A stretch of DNA of 64,000 bases from JAAYXE01 sp964391195 (lineage in GTDB: Bacteria > Chloroflexota > Anaerolineae > Anaerolineales > UBA4823): assembly GCA_964391195.1 (NCBI GenBank), contig CAYMLG010000001.1, positions 124,001 through 188,000 of the forward strand, read 5' to 3'. The notes under the pieces are model-generated. The model saw only the letters and a list, made by a program, of their open reading frames with translations. It ran no database searches and was not told the DNA's origin. The translations under genes were made by a program, and so were the position numbers. Shown piece by piece: positions 61,614 to 64,000 of the stretch (position 1 is its first letter; the number at the start of each line of letters is the position of its first letter).

Positions 61614-63544
61614 TGCGATATCTGCTGCTGGTGGTACTACTCCTGGTAACCGCCTGCACACCGACCCCCAACCCTACAGTTTCCCCAGACACCGAAACGT
61701 CTATCCCAACCGAGACGTTATCTCCTACGGCAGTTCCTTCGCCGACCCCTGTTCCCCCCCGTGTTCTGACAGTCTGTATGGGTAGCGAACCGGCATCGCT
61801 CTTTGCGTATGCGGACGGTTCTGTAGCCGCGCGGACGGTGCGCCAGGCGATTTATGATGGCCCTGTGGATTGGCTGGGGTATTCACCCACCCCGGTGATC
61901 TTGCAAGAGATTCCTACGACCGATAACGGCGGCGTGACGGCCGAAGCTATCGAGGTGCAGGCGGGAGGCCTGATCATCACCGCCGCCGGGGAACTGAGGC
62001 CTCTGGAGAACGGTGTTTCCTACTATCCCAGCGGCTGTACAGAGGCCGCCTGCGCCCAGGTATACCCCGGCACGGGCCCGGTCGCCATCGATCAAACGGT
62101 AATCCGTTTCCGCCTGCTCCCCGGCCTACAGTGGTCCGATGGGAGCCCGCTGACGGCGGACGATTCCGTGTACGCTTACGAAGTCGCCCGGGCGCTCGCT
62201 CCACGGGTCCGGGCGGACCTGCTCAGCCGGACCGACCGCTATCAGGCACTGGACGAGACCAGCGTTGAATGGCGGGGGGTGCCAGGATACACCCCCTCTC
62301 AGTCCACTGCTCCCTTCTTCCTCCCGATGCCCCGGCATGCCTGGGGAAGCCTCCCGGCGGATGAACTGCTGGCTGCCGAAATTGTAAACCGCAGCCCGGT
62401 GGGCTGGGGGCCCTATCTCGTAGATGAATGGACCACCGGCGATCATATCACGCTGTCTCGCAACCCGAACTACTTCCGCGCTGCGGAAGGCCTGCCCCAC
62501 TTCGACCGGTTGGTTTTCCGCTTTGCAGATAGTGCCGAATCGGCTCTGGACGCCCTGTTGGCCGGGGAGTGCGATTATGTGGACGAATCGGCCGGCCTCG
62601 AGCGCTTGAGCGGCCAACTGGAGCCGCTGTCCGAAGCGGGCTCGCTCCAAGTGGCATGGGAAACCGGCACTGCCTGGGAGCAGCTTGCCTTTGGGGTGGT
62701 AAGTTACACTGCCACTCCAACCATCCCGCCGGTCTCTACCTTATTTAGCGGCAGGGAAACCCGCCAGGCAGTGGCCCGCTGCATAGATCGCCAGCGGATC
62801 GTCGATGAGCTATTTGACGGTAGGGTGCCCCTGATGCACACCTACGTCCCTCCGGAGCACCCGCTGTATAATGCCGAAGCGCCGGTCTATACCTACGACC
62901 CGCAGGCCGCGGGGGAGCAGCTTCAGGCTGCCGGTTGGATCGACAGTGATTTAGATCCCAGCACCCCTCGGGTGGCCCTCGGAGTGCCCGGGATCGTCAA
63001 TGGCACGCCTCTGTCGTTCACCCTGCTGACCAGCGACGAGCCCGAGAGGCAGCAGATCGCACAGATCGTCCAGGAATCTCTGGCGCAGTGCGGTGTCCAG
63101 GTCAGCATCTCCAACCAACCCTGGTCGGAACTGATGGCGCCCGGCCCTCTAGGACCCGTCTTCGGGCGCACCTTCGATGCTGCCCAGTTCGGTTGGGTCA
63201 CCGGCGTCGAGCCGGCTTGCTTCCTGTACACCACTTCCGAGATCCCCGGGCCTTACCCTGAGTTCACCAGGGGCTGGGGGGGCGCCAATGCGACCGGCTA
63301 CAGCAGCCCTGAGTTCGACCAGGCCTGCCGGACGGCCATGGCATCTCTCTCCGGCGACCCTGCTCACCGGGAGGCGCATCTGCGCGCCCAGGCGATCTTT
63401 GCCGAGGACCTGCCCGCGCTTCCGCTGTTCGCGCGTTTAAAGCTGGTGGCCGCGCGCCCCGATCTCTGCGGATTGCAAACCGATGCCTCAGCCGAGAGCG
63501 CCTTGTGGAATCTTGAAGCATTTGACTACGGCGACGGATGCTAA
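61613..63544 (+). CDS. Solute-binding lipoprotein (SBP family 5), orphan
   Basis: About 643 residues from the ATG at 61613. The signal ends LLLVTACTPTP (lipobox), then a Thr/Pro-rich spacer of about 35 residues leads to a family 5 binding protein: WSDGSPLTADDSVYAYEVARAL, GWGPYLVDEWTTGDHITLSRNPNYF and ETRQAVARCIDRQRIVDELF. No permease or ATPase gene accompanies it, so it either feeds a transporter encoded elsewhere or senses ligand. Its link to the ECF sigma gene through the small ORF suggests a regulated uptake or sensing unit. Confidence 0.9.
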   Translation: MRYLLLVVLLLVTACTPTPNPTVSPDTETSIPTETLSPTAVPSPTPVPPRVLTVCMGSEPASLFAYADGSVAARTVRQAIYDGPVDWLGYSPTPVILQEIPTTDNGGVTAEAIEVQAGGLIITAAGELRPLENGVSYYPSGCTEAACAQVYPGTGPVAIDQTVIRFRLLPGLQWSDGSPLTADDSVYAYEVARALAPRVRADLLSRTDRYQALDETSVEWRGVPGYTPSQSTAPFFLPMPRHAWGSLPADELLAAEIVNRSPVGWGPYLVDEWTTGDHITLSRNPNYFRAAEGLPHFDRLVFRFADSAESALDALLAGECDYVDESAGLERLSGQLEPLSEAGSLQVAWETGTAWEQLAFGVVSYTATPTIPPVSTLFSGRETRQAVARCIDRQRIVDELFDGRVPLMHTYVPPEHPLYNAEAPVYTYDPQAAGEQLQAAGWIDSDLDPSTPRVALGVPGIVNGTPLSFTLLTSDEPERQQIAQIVQESLAQCGVQVSISNQPWSELMAPGPLGPVFGRTFDAAQFGWVTGVEPACFLYTTSEIPGPYPEFTRGWGGANATGYSSPEFDQACRTAMASLSGDPAHREAHLRAQAIFAEDLPALPLFARLKLVAARPDLCGLQTDASAESALWNLEAFDYGDGC

Positions 63545-63621
63545 TAAAGAACTTGATCTCCTGACCCAGGGTTATCCCACCATTGTTTATGTGATAGATC
63601 TCACTTTTCCTTGAAAACCAC

Positions 63622-63649
63622 TTGACCATATTCCATTTTATGGTATATT
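63622..63649 (+). promoter_or_regulatory. Promoter-like pair at the right edge
   Basis: TTGACC at 63622-63627 and TATATT at 63644-63649 with a 16-bp spacer, in an AT-rich stretch after the binding-protein gene. Confidence 0.6.
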
Positions 63650-63756
63650 TCCGAATGCGAGTAATACTCCATAAATAAAAAATAGCTTAACGACGACTGA
63701 GCCGGTATAAAACCAGCGGAATAGTATTGAGCACGCCGTACCCGAAAGATGAGTCC

Positions 63757-63894
63757 ATGTGCCCAGATTGCAGTCGCCATTTAATTCGAATAGACCACTG
63801 GCAACCAGCCAGCGGTATTTGTATTTTAAGGGAGCCTTACTATTTCCATAAGGGGGAACGTGGACGTATCATTCGGATAACAGGGTGGATATAA
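63757..63894 (+). CDS. Candidate 45-residue Cys-containing protein
   Basis: The frame begins MCPDCSRHLIRID and carries one further Cys and a His, enough for a small zinc knuckle, then a basic tail (RGRIIRITGW). No strong ribosome site precedes it, and short frames of this size arise by chance, so it is only a candidate. The downstream promoter-distal ribosome-like site belongs to whatever follows. Confidence 0.25.
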   Translation: MCPDCSRHLIRIDHWQPASGICILREPYYFHKGERGRIIRITGWI

Positions 63895-64000
63895 AACATA
63901 ATTTGGAAGGAGGTGATTTCGGCATCTAACTGACCTTATTCCTTTTTGGTTGAGCCTGTAATGACAAGACCAATCTATTAACCTGCCTAGTTTTGATTTG

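Larger units (their letters stand above)
63545..64000. other. Right-edge intergenic region
   Basis: AT-rich compared with the rest. It contains a promoter-like pair (63622-63649), a short Cys-bearing frame (63757-63894) and an AAGGAGGTGAT sequence near 63907 that matches the 16S anti-Shine-Dalgarno perfectly. No larger gene is visible before the window ends. Confidence 0.6.

Overview
The window is a densely coded, GC-rich (roughly 58-60%) bacterial chromosome segment, apparently from a metagenome scaffold. No rRNA or other phylogenetic marker is present. Taxonomy is therefore inference: the mix of GAF/PAS kinases with decayed receivers, a bacterial aeRF1-type release factor, many lipobox lipoproteins, a CelD-like acetyltransferase and an aerobic SdhCDAB fits Chloroflexota (Anaerolineae-like) best. 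No insertion sequence, phage gene or CRISPR array was seen. Two runs of exactly 100 N (25847-25946 and 37351-37450) are each flanked by the same 55 bp on both sides, so both are almost certainly unmerged assembly overlaps rather than missing DNA. They interrupt icd and a PP2C phosphatase gene.

Layout. 1-5.0 kb: a GAF-PAS histidine kinase cut by the left edge, a metallo-beta-lactamase-fold protein with a decayed metal site, an asparaginase, endonuclease III and a soluble histidine kinase. 5.0-8.3 kb (minus strand): two signalling proteins whose receiver domains lack the phospho-acceptor Asp; the second also has a histidine-kinase box without its His and no ATPase domain. 8.5-15.2 kb: a run of protein-quality-control genes (DnaJ/CbpA, HtrA lipoprotease, Vms1/aeRF1-like factor, coiled-coil membrane protein, ClpP-fold membrane protease, rhomboid, Hsp20). 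15.3-21 kb: methyltransferase, tRNA-Pro, small unknown protein, zinc-dependent phospholipase C-like protein, NERD-like membrane protein, glycosyltransferase, RNase HII and CorA. 21.7-29.9 kb: a Ca2+ P-type ATPase divergent from icd, followed by sdhCD and sdhAB. 30-34.5 kb: tRNA-Arg, a class V aminotransferase-fold protein, mobA, an AmrS-like radical SAM enzyme and a CelD-like acetyltransferase.

34.6-40.7 kb is the most unusual block: a membrane-anchored PP2C pseudophosphatase with a large extracytoplasmic domain, an intact PP2C phosphatase with a transmembrane segment and a repeat-bearing tail, and a VWA-TM-FHA protein whose FHA phosphothreonine contacts look lost. The last two overlap by 4 bp. 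No Ser/Thr kinase gene is in the window. 40.8-48.3 kb: membrane protein, guaA-xpt, maf, a lipoprotein-type class B penicillin-binding protein and rsgA. 48.4-57.6 kb: a peptide ABC transporter operon (oppDFABC) from a consensus sigma-70 promoter, then an SH3 lipoprotein and a lipoprotein with C-terminal membrane helices. 57.7-60.6 kb: an ArsR-family metal sensor with a CzrA-type site and a palindrome at the start site of a consensus promoter, followed by a P1B-4 metal-exporting ATPase. 60.7-64 kb: an ECF sigma factor, a small unknown ORF translationally coupled to an orphan solute-binding lipoprotein, and a right-edge region with a promoter-like site.

A recurring theme is domain decay: several recognisable folds keep their scaffold but lose catalytic or phospho-acceptor residues. 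All family calls come from reading motifs in the translated sequence; no database search or structure prediction was run.
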